A stretch of 64,000 nucleotides of DNA from CAVZOY01 sp963777095 (GTDB lineage: Bacteria > Actinomycetota > Actinomycetes > Mycobacteriales > Geodermatophilaceae), in assembly GCA_963777095.1 (NCBI GenBank), contig CAVZOY010000002.1, positions 558,001-622,000 on the forward strand, read 5' to 3'. Both the position numbers and the translations under genes were made by a program. The notes under the pieces were generated by a model, which was not told where the DNA came from, did not search any database, and saw nothing but the letters and a program-made list of their open reading frames with translations. Of the stretch, positions 7,879 through 17,992 are shown one piece after another (the stretch's first letter is position 1; each line of letters starts with the position of its first letter).

Positions 7879-8985
7879 ATGACGGTTCCCCGGCTCTCGT
7901 CCCGCGGCGGCGCCCGCATCGCCGAGCCCGGTGAGGGCATCGGCCTCGACGAGCTCGCGCTGGCCACGCGCAACCACGGCATGCCGCTGGAGGCGCTGCG
8001 CTACGACGTCACGCCGCCCGGCCTGCACTACGTGCTCGTGCACTACGACATCCCGGCCGTCGACCCCGGCACGTGGCGGCTGGAGGTCGGTGGCGCGGTC
8101 GCCCGGCCGCTGTCGCTCTCGCTGCCGGAGCTGATGGCCCGGCCCGCCGTCACCTCCCGGGTGCTGATCGAGTGCGCCGGCAACGGCCGGGCTCGCTACG
8201 AGCCGCGCCCGGTCAGTCAGCCATGGCTGCTGGAGGCGGTCGGCAGCGCGGAGTGGACCGGGACGCCGCTGGCGCCGCTGCTCGAGGAGGCCGGTCTGTC
8301 GGCGGATGCCGTGGACGTCGCCTTCACCGGAGCCGACCACGGCGTCGAGCGGGGCGTCGAGCAGGACTACGCCCGGGGCCTGTCGCTCACCGAGGCGATG
8401 CGGTCCGACGCCCTGCTCGCGTGGGCGATGAACGGGCAGCCGCTGCCGCCGCAGCACGGTGCTCCGCTGCGCCTGCTCGTACCCGGCTGGTACGGGATGG
8501 CGCAGGTGAAGTGGCTGACCCGCATCGAGGTGCTGGACCGGCCGTTCGACGGCTGGCAGAACGCGACCGCCTACCGGCTCAAGGTCGAGGCCGGCGACGC
8601 CGGCGAGCCGGTCACCCGCATCCGGCCGCGCGCGCTCCTGGCCCCGCCAGGCTGGCCGGACTTCATGACGCGCGACCGGTTCGTGAAGGCCGGCCGCGTG
8701 CTGCTCACCGGACGGGCCTGGTCGGGGCGCGCGCCGCTGACCGGCGTCGAGGTGAGCACGGACGGCGGGGTCTCGTGGGCGGCCGCGGACCTCGCGACGG
8801 CCGACCCCGCCCACCCCTACGCCTGGCGGGCGTGGACGTACGCCTGGGACGCCGAGCCCGGGGCCACCGAGCTGCTGGTGCGGGCCGCCGACGCCGACGG
8901 GGCTCAGCCGGTCGAGCAGGACTGGAACCGGCAGGGCATGGCCAACAACCTCGTGCAGCGGGTGCCGGTCACGGTGCTGGACTAG
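7879..8985 (+). CDS. Sulfite oxidase-family molybdopterin oxidoreductase
   Basis: This 368-residue protein has the sulfite-oxidase fold. The molybdopterin-binding domain carries the molybdenum-ligand cysteine in VLIECAGNGRARYEP (Cys about residue 98). The C-terminal Mo-co dimerisation domain includes GVEVSTDGGVSWAAADL and a closing WNRQGMANNLVQRVPV. No signal peptide or twin-arginine motif is seen, so a cytoplasmic location is likely. It starts at ATG 7879, divergent from the MOSC gene. The family oxidises sulfite, but actinobacterial members of this clade are mostly uncharacterised, so sulfite as substrate is inference. It overlaps the convergent DUF2332 stop by 3 bases. Confidence 0.88.
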   Translation: MTVPRLSSRGGARIAEPGEGIGLDELALATRNHGMPLEALRYDVTPPGLHYVLVHYDIPAVDPGTWRLEVGGAVARPLSLSLPELMARPAVTSRVLIECAGNGRARYEPRPVSQPWLLEAVGSAEWTGTPLAPLLEEAGLSADAVDVAFTGADHGVERGVEQDYARGLSLTEAMRSDALLAWAMNGQPLPPQHGAPLRLLVPGWYGMAQVKWLTRIEVLDRPFDGWQNATAYRLKVEAGDAGEPVTRIRPRALLAPPGWPDFMTRDRFVKAGRVLLTGRAWSGRAPLTGVEVSTDGGVSWAAADLATADPAHPYAWRAWTYAWDAEPGATELLVRAADADGAQPVEQDWNRQGMANNLVQRVPVTVLD

Positions 8986-10086
8986 GGATCCGCCAGCCAC
9001 GACAGCAGGCGGCCCCGCGACCAGCAGCGGCCCACGGCCTCGGCGTGCACCGCCGACCGGTCGAACACCGCCAGGCCGATGATGCTGTGGCCCGAGGCGC
9101 GGCGATCGCCGCAGTGTCGGTATCGACGGCGCGACCCCGACCCCCTCCGCCGACACCCACGCCACCGCTCGGCCGCCCGCCGCTTCTTCGAGGCGGTGCA
9201 GGAAGCGCGTGCGGCTCTCGAGCGGGACCTGCGACAGCGCCCAGGTCGTGGTGACGACGGCCAGGGCGTCCGCGGGCACGCGGGCGAATGCGTGGGGCAG
9301 CACCTCGACGGCGTTCCCTCGCAGCAGCAGCGGAGGGACCGCCGCCGCCAACGCCATCTCCGCCTCGAGCCTCGCGATCCGCTCGGGTTGATCCGGCGGG
9401 AGACAGGCGCGCAACCATCGGGCGTTCTCCGCGTCGACCACGTCGATCGGATCCGGGTCGACGCCGATCCGGGCGACGACCTCGGGCATCTCGCGCGTGG
9501 GGATGGGCCGGTCTCCCACGACCGTCGCCATCATCTGCACGGGCGAGGACACGTCGCCCAGCGACTGTCCGTTGCTGTAGGTGATGCCGACGCGATCGAC
9601 GTCGAGGTTGAGCCCCGCCGAGCAGCCCACGTCGATCAGCCCGACCGCACTCGCCCCGACCCGCCGCGCCGCCTCGGCGATGGCCGGGTACAGCACGGCG
9701 CAGCGTCCGGTCTCGTCGGTCCGCGTACGCCTGCTCACCGCGATGGCCACGACCGAGTCGGTCATCCGCAGCAGCGTGTCGATCGCGGCGCCGGCCGCGG
9801 CTTCGCCATCGGCAGCGGCATACGCCGCGGCGAGCGCCGGGGCGCGTCCGGCGAGAGCGAGGTCGTGCAGCGCGGCGAGGATGACCGTGGGGTGCCGCTT
9901 GCGCGCCGGCGCGGCTTCGATCGCGCGCAACGCCTCGTCGGACTCACTCAGGGCGACGGCGATGCGCTCGTACAGCGGCGATGTTCCGGCGGCGTCGACC
10001 TCGCCGAAGCGTCGGTAGCGCTGAGCGAGGGTGCGGGCCCCGCTCACGGGCAAGGCGGCCTCGTCCGACAGCTCGACTCGACGCAC
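8982..10086 (-). CDS. DUF2332 protein, methyltransferase-like (frame broken near 9107)
   Basis: About 367 residues once one extra base is discounted. The N-terminal part reads YRRFGEVDAAGTSPLYERIA and a glycine motif VGLIDVGCSAGLNLDVDR, resembling an S-adenosylmethionine-binding motif I. The frame ends in VAWVSAEGVGVAPSIPTL. The remainder (GHSIIGLAVFDRSAVHAEAV to SWLADP) continues in the next frame to the TAG at 8982-8984. One surplus C around 9107 explains the shift. DUF2332 proteins have no established function. The GTG start at 10086 is the first plausible one. Confidence 0.78.
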
Positions 10087-10179
10087 GAACCGACCCTAAT
10101 GGCGGCGTCGGTCAGAAATTGCCGCACTGACCTGCACGGACGGACCGGAATCGTCGTACCCCCTGCCTAGCGTGTGGGC

Positions 10180-11636
10180 ATGTCGATCGGGCCGGACCGG
10201 GGGTGGGAGGACGACCCGCGCGATCCAGCCCTGCTCGCGCCGGACGTGGATCCGGCCCAGCTGGGTGACTACGAGCTGGTCGCCGACATGCGGGAGGCGA
10301 TGACGCAGCACGGCCAGGCCTACGCCCGGGACCTGGAGACCGTCGCCAGGCTCGCGCGCCGCCGCCGGGCGGGTCGGGAGCTGGCCACCGCCGACGGCCG
10401 CGGCGGGCCCGGCGTGGACTCCCGGGCGCTGGCCGACGTGGTCCTCGCCGACGTGGCCGAGGACTTCGTGACCGAGCTCGCGCTCTCCCGGGACTGCACC
10501 GAGGCCGAGGCGCACACGGTGCTGCGGGAGGCGCTGCTGCTCACCGGCCCGCTGTCGCCGACCTGGTGCCGGCTGAACGCCGGCCTGCTCGGGGTGCGGC
10601 ACGCCAAGGCCGTGGTCGATCTGCTCGGCGACGCCACACCCGAGGTCGCTGCGGCCGTGCAGGCCCGGGTGCTGCCCGGCCGGAGGGCATGACCGGCGAC
10701 CGTGCTTCCGCGACCGGATGCGCTACCACCTGTACCGGATCGACGCCGCCGCCAAGGAACGCCGCCGCCGCGAGGCGCTGACCCGGATCGGCGTGCACGT
10801 CCGCCGGGTCGACGAGGGCGTGTCCGAACTGGTCATCCAGGGACCGACGCCGGCGGTGCACGCCGCCGCGCACGCCGTCGACGAGTACGCGCAGATGCGC
10901 CGCGCCGACGGCGACCCCGACCCGATCGGCGTGCTGCGCGCCGAGACCGCGCCTGGATCTGCTGCTGCGGCCGTGGGACACCACCCGGCCGCCGGTCACC
11001 GCGCACCTGGTCGTGCACGCCTCCGCCGCCGCGCTGCGCCCCGACGGCGACCCCGCCCAGACCCAGACCCCCGCCGAGGTGGACGGGCAGATCGTGTCCG
11101 CCGCCGAATGCCGCGACCTGCTCCGCCAGCTCGGCATGCTCCGCCTGGCCGACCCGCCGGCCGGCGGGTCGATCCTCATCGCCGTCGACGACCCGGCCAC
11201 CGGCGAAACCATCGCCGTCGCCACCCGCGCCGAACTGAACCGCGCCGCCGACGGCCCCGGACTCCGCCCGCCGCCGGACACCGCGGCGTATCAGCCGACC
11301 GCCGCCCAGCAGCGATTCCTGAAGATCCGCGACCGCGGCTGCCGGATGCCCGGCTGCCGCCGCCGCGTCGGCCGGATCGACCTCGACCACGGCGAGGCCT
11401 ACGACTGCGGCGGCCCCACCGCCTGCTGGAACCTCTGCTGCCTGTGCCGACGCCACCACCGGATCAAGACCTTCGCCCCCGGCTGGCTCTTCACCCTGCT
11501 CCGCGACGGCACCCTCATCGTCCGCACCCCCGCCGGCATCACCCGACACACCCGGCCACCCGGCTGGTACCCCGACCCCGAACCCGACCCACCCTGGCTC
11601 GACGAACAAGCACCCACCGACCCACTCCGGCAGTGA
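10180..11636 (+). CDS. DUF222/HNH endonuclease domain protein, '13E12' type (two frame breaks)
   Basis: Three consecutive reading frames together make one protein of about 484 residues. The DUF222 region runs from MSIGPDRGWEDDPRDPALL to QARVLPG. It resumes at RDRMRYHLYRIDAAAKERRR, then at LDLLLRPWDTTRPPVTAHLV. The C-terminal HNH domain is clear: KIRDRGCRMPGCRRRVGRIDLDHG, then CWNLCCLCRRHHRIKT. Frame breaks lie near 10685 and 10952, and each fits a net +1 insertion. Such genes are abundant and dispersed in Geodermatophilaceae and mycobacteria, and their role is unknown. Genuine decay cannot be excluded, but the break type is the same as in essential neighbours. Confidence 0.78.
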
Positions 11637-11655
11637 CGCGTGGCGGGAGCTCTCC

Positions 11656-12820
<1,165 letters not shown>

Positions 12821-12886
12821 GCGACGACCACGATCTGCACCGTAGGCCCGGGATTGATCATGCGGCCACTCGAGGACGGCCGGAAT

Positions 12887-12925
12887 GCAGCAGGGCCCCC
12901 GACCGATGGTCGGGGGCCCTGCTGT
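12887..12925 (-). terminator. Strong hairpin downstream of the tRNA genes
   Basis: An 18-bp stem with a 3-base loop: GCAGCAGGGCCCCCGACC pairs with the complementary arm at 12908-12925, ending in a G-T wobble. It starts five bases beyond the tRNA-Glu 3' end, so it most likely ends the tRNA transcript. There is no long U-run, as is common in actinobacteria. Confidence 0.8.
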
Positions 12926-12929
12926 GCCG

Positions 12930-13002
12930 TAGCCCCGAAGGGATTCGAACCCTCGCTACCGCCGTGAGAGGGCGGCGTCCTAGGCCGCTAGACGACGGGG
13001 CC
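12930..13002 (-). tRNA. tRNA-Glu (anticodon CTC)
   Basis: A 73-base cloverleaf on the minus strand. The acceptor stem is GGCCCCG with CGGGGCT. The anticodon stem CCGCC/GGCGG holds loop CTCTCAC, giving anticodon CTC. The T arm is GAGGG-TTCGAAT-CCCTT and the discriminator is A. CCA is not encoded. It lies near gltX, the enzyme that charges it. Confidence 0.96.
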
Positions 13003-13090
13003 GTGCGGGTGCCCATCCTGCCACGACGACCGGTCGAACCGGTCGCCGGGGGGTGAACCCGGATGGTGCGGAGGAGGTGGTGCTTCCTCG

Positions 13091-13162
13091 CTGGGGTACC
13101 AGGACTCGAACCTAGACTAACGGTACCAGAAACCGTTGGGCTGCCAATTACCCCATACCCCA
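13091..13162 (-). tRNA. tRNA-Gln (anticodon CTG)
   Basis: A 72-base cloverleaf on the minus strand. The acceptor stem is TGGGGTA/TACCCCA, with the U1 and discriminator G typical of tRNA-Gln. The anticodon stem ACGGT/ACCGT holds loop TTCTGGT, giving anticodon CTG. The T arm is CTAGG-TTCGAGT-CCTGG. The gatCAB genes in the same window encode the amidotransferase needed to make Gln-tRNA from misacylated Glu-tRNA(Gln). Confidence 0.96.
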
Positions 13163-13244
13163 AGGGCGACGTCGCAGCTCACGACGTCGGTGACCACCAT
13201 ACCTGACGTCCGGGAGCCGCCGGGCACCCGCCCCGGGCGGCGGG

Positions 13245-14441
13245 TCACCTGCCGGGCAGGGGCGGCGCCGGGTGCCACGGGGCCGGCGCCGGACCGTGCG
13301 GTTGACCCGGCGGGCGGGCCCACGGCGGCCGGAGGTCCTGTGCTCCCGTCCACCGCTCGGGCCGCAACCGGTCCCGCGACCGCGCCACCAGGGCGACGTA
13401 ACCGGCCATCGAGACGGTGGTGATCAGGACGAAGAACACGCCCGTGCCGTCCGGCACGTCGGCCGTGGCGACGCCCTCGCCGAGCACCCCGGCCAGGCTG
13501 AAGACCAGCACGTTGTTCACCGCGTGCAGCACGATCGCCGCCTCGAGGCCGCCGGTCAGCCACACCGTCGCCGACGCGGCGAGGGCGAAGACGAAGCGGT
13601 CGAGGAAGGTCCAGACGTCCTCCGGCGCGTGGGCGAGGGAGAAGGCGGCCGAGGTGACGACGGCGGCGGTGACGGCCCCGACCCGGTGCGAGCGGAACCA
13701 GCCGGCGACCATCTGGCTGAGGTAGCCGCGGAACAGGTACTCCTCGGCGGCGGACTGCAGCGGCGTCGTGAGGAACACCACGATCAGCAGCCAGCCCAGC
13801 TGCGGCACGGGCCCCGTGACGGTGCCGGCGCCGAAGAGCAGCCCTCCGCCGACCGACAACAGGATGCCGACACCCAGGGTTCCCAGCGCCATGCGCGTGT
13901 ACGGCAGGAAGAGTCGCGGTCGGATCCGCGCCAGCACGGACGCCGACCAGCCGATCCCCATCCCGTGGGCCACCGCCCACGCCATCCACACCGCGGGGAT
14001 GAACAGGATCAGCGAGACGTTCGTGATCAGCAGCACCCACGGGTCGATGAGGTCGAGCAGCGCCAGGTTGGGGGTGACCCCGGTGACCAGCGCGACCAGG
14101 ACGACGGCCACCCCGGCGACCGCGTAGACGACCGACAGCAGGACCAGCCCGGCGATCGGCCGCCACCACGCCCACGTCCGGGACCGCATGGCCCGCAGGA
14201 ACGGCTGCGGCTCGTCGTGGGGCGGGGTGCCGGGCGGCGGCTCCCACCGCACGTCCGGCGGCAGCGGGGGCGGGAACCACGGGCCGCCGTACGCCGGGAG
14301 CGGAGGCTGCATCCCCCAGCCCCACATCGGCACCGCGGGCGGCCCCGGAGGAGGCCCCTGCCACGGCGCTCGGACCGGACGGGCCGGCGGCCGGGTCGCC
14401 GGCGGCCCGGTGTAGGGCTCCTCCTCGAAGGGGCTGCTCAC
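13245..14441 (-). CDS. CPBP (CAAX/bacteriocin-processing) intramembrane metalloprotease
   Basis: This 398-residue membrane protein has a proline-rich cytoplasmic N-terminus of about 85 residues (PPATRPPARPVRAPWQGPPP style). Seven or eight hydrophobic helices follow. The CPBP motifs are visible: AAEEYLFRGYLSQ (the EExxxR motif), FSLAHAPED, and HAVNNVLVFSL. The family comprises glutamic/metallo intramembrane proteases related to Rce1. Substrates in actinobacteria are mostly unknown. The start is GTG 14441, ten bases upstream of the gltX stop region. The gene is intact. Confidence 0.87.
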   Translation of the reverse strand: MSSPFEEEPYTGPPATRPPARPVRAPWQGPPPGPPAVPMWGWGMQPPLPAYGGPWFPPPLPPDVRWEPPPGTPPHDEPQPFLRAMRSRTWAWWRPIAGLVLLSVVYAVAGVAVVLVALVTGVTPNLALLDLIDPWVLLITNVSLILFIPAVWMAWAVAHGMGIGWSASVLARIRPRLFLPYTRMALGTLGVGILLSVGGGLLFGAGTVTGPVPQLGWLLIVVFLTTPLQSAAEEYLFRGYLSQMVAGWFRSHRVGAVTAAVVTSAAFSLAHAPEDVWTFLDRFVFALAASATVWLTGGLEAAIVLHAVNNVLVFSLAGVLGEGVATADVPDGTGVFFVLITTVSMAGYVALVARSRDRLRPERWTGAQDLRPPWARPPGQPHGPAPAPWHPAPPLPGR

Positions 14442-14451
14442 CGGCCGGGTC

Positions 14452-15925
14452 CTACCCGGTGGCGGTGCGCGCGGCCGCGAGGCGCGCCAGGGTCCGGTCC
14501 CGGCCGAGCAGCTCGATCGACTCGTAGAGCGGCGGCGAGACGGTGCGTCCGCTGACCGCGACCCGCACCGGTCCGAACGCCTGGCGGGGCTTGCGGCCCA
14601 GGCCGTCGACGAGGGCGGACTTCAGGGCCTCCTCGATCGCCTCGGTGCGCCACTCCCCCAGTCCGGCGAGCGCCTTCTCCGCGGCGTCCAGGACCTCCGC
14701 GGCGTCGGCGCCGTTCAGCTGCTTGGCGGCGGCGTCCGGGTCCAGCGCGACGGTGTCGGTGAACAGGAAGCCGATCAGCCCGACCGCGTCGGACAGCACG
14801 ACCATGCGCTCCTGGGCCAGCGGCGCGATCGCCGTCAGTACCCGCTGCTGCTCCTCGGTCGGCGGGTCGGCGACCAGACCGGCGCGGACGAGGAACGGCG
14901 TCACCCGCGCGACGAACTCCTCCAGCGGAAGGGCACGCAGGTGGGTCGCGTTGATGGCCTCGGCCTTCTTGACGTCGAAGCGGGCCGGGTTGGCGCTGAC
15001 GCGGGTCACGTCGAAGGCCTCGACCATCTCCGCCATCGAGAAGATGTCGCGGTCCTCGGCGATCGACCAGCCCAGCAGCGCCAGGTAGTTGGCGAAGCCC
15101 TCGGGCAGGAAGCCGCGCTCGACGTAGATGTCGAGGTTGGACTGCGGATCGCGCTTGGAGAGCTTCTTGCTGCCCTCGCCGGTCACGTACGGCAGGTGGC
15201 CGAACCGCGGGGTGCCCTGGGCGACGCCGATGTCGGTGAGCGCCCGGTACAGCGCCAGCTGGCGAGGGGTGGACGGCAGCAGGTCCTCGCCGCGGAGCAC
15301 GTCGGTGATCTGCATGAGCGCGTCGTCGACCGGGTTGACGAACGGGTACAGAGGCGCGCCGTTGCCCCGCACCAGCACGAAGTCGGGCACAGACCCGGCG
15401 GCGAACCGCACCTCGCCGCGCACCAGGTCGTTCCACACGAGGTCCTCGTCGGGCATCGCCAGGCGGAGCACCGGCAGCCGGCCCTCGTCGCGGAACGCGG
15501 CCTTCTGGGCGTCGGTCAGGTACCGATCGGCGTTGTCGTAGCCGAGCTTCGGGTCCTGTCCCGCGGCGAGCCGGCGCGCGTCGACCTCCTCGTTGGTGGA
15601 GAAGGACTCGTACGCGTGCCCGGCGGCGAGCAGTTTCGCGGCGACGTCGGCGTAGATCTCGCTGCCGCTCGGACTGCCGGTAGGGGCCGTGCGGTCCGCC
15701 GACCTCGGGGCCCTCGTCCCACTCCAGACCGAGCCAGCGCAGGCAGTCGAGCAGGTGCCGGTAGGACTCCTCGGAGTCGCGGGCGGCGTCGGTGTCCTCG
15801 ATGCGGAAGACGAACGTGCCGCCGGTGTGCCGGGCGTGCGCCCAGTTGAACAGCGCCGTCCGCATCAGGCCGACGTGCACCATGCCCGTCGGTGACGGGC
15901 AGAACCGGGTGCGGACTCCACTCAC
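14452..15925 (-). CDS. gltX: Glutamyl-tRNA synthetase (frame broken near 15664)
   Basis: A class I synthetase of about 490 residues. The HIGH-like motif is PSPTGMVHVGLMRTALFNW near the N-terminus and the KMSKS-like motif is EGSKKLSKRD. The N-terminal frame ends at GPYRQSER. One surplus G on the plus strand at about 15664 shifts it, and the protein resumes as SEIYADVAAKLLAAGHAYES. With GatCAB present, this is probably the non-discriminating enzyme that also charges tRNA-Gln with glutamate (inference). GTG 15925 overlaps the upstream FAH gene stop by 4 bases, so the two are cotranslated. The gene must be functional, so the break is almost certainly an error. Confidence 0.95.
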
Positions 15926-16736
15926 GCGGCGCCGCCCGCGGTGGAGATCGACTCGGCCTCGGTGACCGGGTTGGCCAGGGTGCCCAGGCCCTCGATCGTG
16001 CACTCGACGCGCTGACCGGGACGGATCGGCCCGACACCGGATGGCGTGCCGGTCAGGATGACGTCGCCGGGCAGCAGGGTCATGACCTGGGAGACGTGGC
16101 TGATCAGCCGCGGGATGCCGAACAGCAGCTGGCTGGTGCGGCCCTTCTGGCGCGGTTCGCCGTCGACCGTGCAGCCGATCTCGAGGTCGGAGGGGTCCAG
16201 GCCGAGGCCGGCCAGGTCGGTCTCGATCCACGGGCCCAGCGGGCAGAACGAGTCGAAGCCCTTGGCGCGGGTCCACTGGCCGTCGTTCTTCTGGTAGTCG
16301 CGCTCGCTGACGTCGTTGCCGATCGTGTAGCCGAAGACGCTGGCCATCGCCTGCTCCGGCGGTCACGTTGCGGGCTCCGCGGGCGCCGATGACGACGCCG
16401 AGCTCGACCTCGTGGTGCACGTTCGTGCTGCCCGTCGGGATGCGGATCGCGTCCTCCGGCCCGATCACCGCCGTCGACGGCTTGAGGAAGATCAGCGGCT
16501 CCTTCGGAGCGTCGCCGGTGTTCATCTCGGCGACGTGGTCGGCGTAGTTCTTGCCGATGCCCACCACCTTGCTCGGGCAGGATCGGCGAGAGCAGCCGGA
16601 TGTCGGCCTGCGCGTAGCGCACCCCGGTGAACTGGATCCGGCCGAACGGGTGCCCTTCGATCTGGGCGACGTTGCCGTCACCGTCGAGGACGCCGAACGA
16701 CATCCCTTGGGCCGAGGCGAAGCGGACGATGCGCAC
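15922..16736 (-). CDS. Fumarylacetoacetate hydrolase family protein (two frame breaks)
   Basis: About 270 residues after removing two surplus bases, at about 16356 and 16576. The N-terminal frame reads MRIVRFASAQGMSFGVLDGD to LLSPILP. The middle frame runs SKVVGIGKNYADHVAEM to ARNVTA with the metal-site residues of HHEVELGVVIG. The last frame begins MASVFGYTIGNDVSERDYQ and includes LLPGDVILTGTPSGVGPI. The family contains C-C bond hydrolases, oxaloacetate decarboxylases and acylpyruvases, and the substrate here is not determinable. It is coupled to gltX by a 4-base overlap, matching Rv2993c-Rv2992c. Confidence 0.88.
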
Positions 16737-16794
16737 GACCCGAGGTTAGTCGGGGCGCGTGCGGCGGCTCCGGGCCCGTCGCTAGCGTGCGGGC

Positions 16795-17169
16795 ATGGCC
16801 TGCCGTTTCACCGAGCTCGTCGTCGACTGCCGCGACCCCGAGGCGCTCGCGGCCTTCTGGTCCGCCGTCCTGGGCTACCGGGAGCTGTCCCGCGAGGACG
16901 GCGCGATCGAGATCGGCCCGGAGGAGGGCTTCGGCGGCGCGGCGCCGACGCTGGTCTTCGGGCCCGTCGCGGACCCGACACCGGGCAAGCTGCGCTGGCA
17001 CGTCGACGTCAACCCGACGGACCGGGACCAGGACGCCGAGCTCGCGCGGCTGCTGTCCCTCGGCGCCCGTCCCGCGGACGTCGGTCAGACCGGCGACGAG
17101 GGCTGGCACGTGCTCGCCGACCCCGAGGGCAACGAGTTCTGCCTGCTCCGCCGCAGGGTGCCCGCCTAG
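16795..17169 (+). CDS. VOC (glyoxalase-like) family protein
   Basis: This 124-residue single-domain protein has the beta-alpha-beta-beta-beta repeat of vicinal-oxygen-chelate proteins. The N-terminal part is FTELVVDCRDPEALAAFWSAVLGY and the C-terminal part LADPEGNEFCLLRR. The latter carries the conserved Glu that normally coordinates metal or aligns substrate. Many actinobacterial relatives are annotated only as glyoxalase-like, with no known reaction. ATG 16795 is divergent from the FAH gene. The gene is intact. Confidence 0.85.
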   Translation: MACRFTELVVDCRDPEALAAFWSAVLGYRELSREDGAIEIGPEEGFGGAAPTLVFGPVADPTPGKLRWHVDVNPTDRDQDAELARLLSLGARPADVGQTGDEGWHVLADPEGNEFCLLRRRVPA

Positions 17170-17179
17170 CATCTGGCCG

Positions 17180-17909
17180 GTGAAGCCGTTCCTCCTGATC
17201 TCCTCGCGCGCCGAGGACCTCGCCGCGGAGGAGGAGTACGCCGCCTTCCTGGCGTGCACCAAGCTGCCCGCTGAGCGGCTGCACCGGATCCGGATCGAGG
17301 CCGGGCCGCTGCCGCCGCTGCGCCTCGACGACTACGCCGGGATCCTGCTCGGCGGCGGCCCGTTCAACTCCTCCGACCCCGAGGACTCCAAGTCCGACGT
17401 CCAGCGGCGGGTGGAGCGGGAACTGGCCGCGCTGCTCGACGAGGTGGTCGCGCGGGACTTCCCGTTCTTCGGCGCCTGCTACGGCATCGGCACGCTGGGC
17501 GTGCACCAGGGCGGAGTCGTCGACCGGACGTACGCCGAGCCGATCGCGGCCGTGGAGATCGGGCTGACGGCCGACGGGCTCGCCGACCCGGTGCTGGACG
17601 GCGTCCCCGAGCGGTTCGACGCCTTCGTCGGGCACAAGGAGGCCTGCCGGGTGCTGCCGTCCGTCCGCCGTCCTGCTGGCGTCGTCGGCGGGCTGCCCGG
17701 TGCAGATGTTCCGGGTCGGCCGCAACGTCTACGCGACCCAGTTCCACCCCGAGCTCGACGTCGCCGGGATCATCACCCGGGTACGGGTCTACCAGCACGC
17801 GGGCTACTTCGAGCCCGCCGAGCTCAACGACCTCATCGCCACGCTGACGCCGGCCGTCGTCACCGAGCCGGGCCGGCTCCTCGCGAACTTCGCGCAGCTC
17901 TACGGCTGA
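17180..17909 (+). CDS. Class I glutamine amidotransferase-like protein (frame broken near 17661)
   Basis: About 242 residues once a surplus C near 17661 is removed. The GATase1 triad is visible: nucleophile elbow FFGACYGIGTLGVHQG (Cys about residue 100) and His/Glu in ATQFHPELDV, the latter in the second frame. The first frame ends at CRVLPS and the second resumes SAVLLASSAGCPVQMFRV. GTG 17180 starts ten bases after the VOC gene stop, so the two may be cotranscribed. Stand-alone enzymes of this type include GMP-synthase-like glutaminases. The substrate is unknown. Confidence 0.85.
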
Positions 17910-17915
17910 CGCGAC

Positions 17916-17975
17916 GCGGCTTCGGGGATGCCTCGCTGCTGGGATCCTCCAGAGCGCCGACCTCCCCGAAGCCGC
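17916..17975. terminator. Inverted repeat between convergent genes
   Basis: GCGGCTTCGGGGA (17916-17928) and TCCCCGAAGCCGC (17963-17975) are perfect 13-bp arms separated by 34 bases. They lie between the convergent amidotransferase and cimA genes, so a bidirectional terminator is the simplest reading. Confidence 0.6.
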
Positions 17976-17992
17976 GAGCTCCGGGGCCGGGT

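Noticed and set aside
12850..13240. Integration site or prophage at the tRNA pair
   Set aside because: No integrase, direct repeats or foreign composition lie nearby, and both tRNAs are complete.
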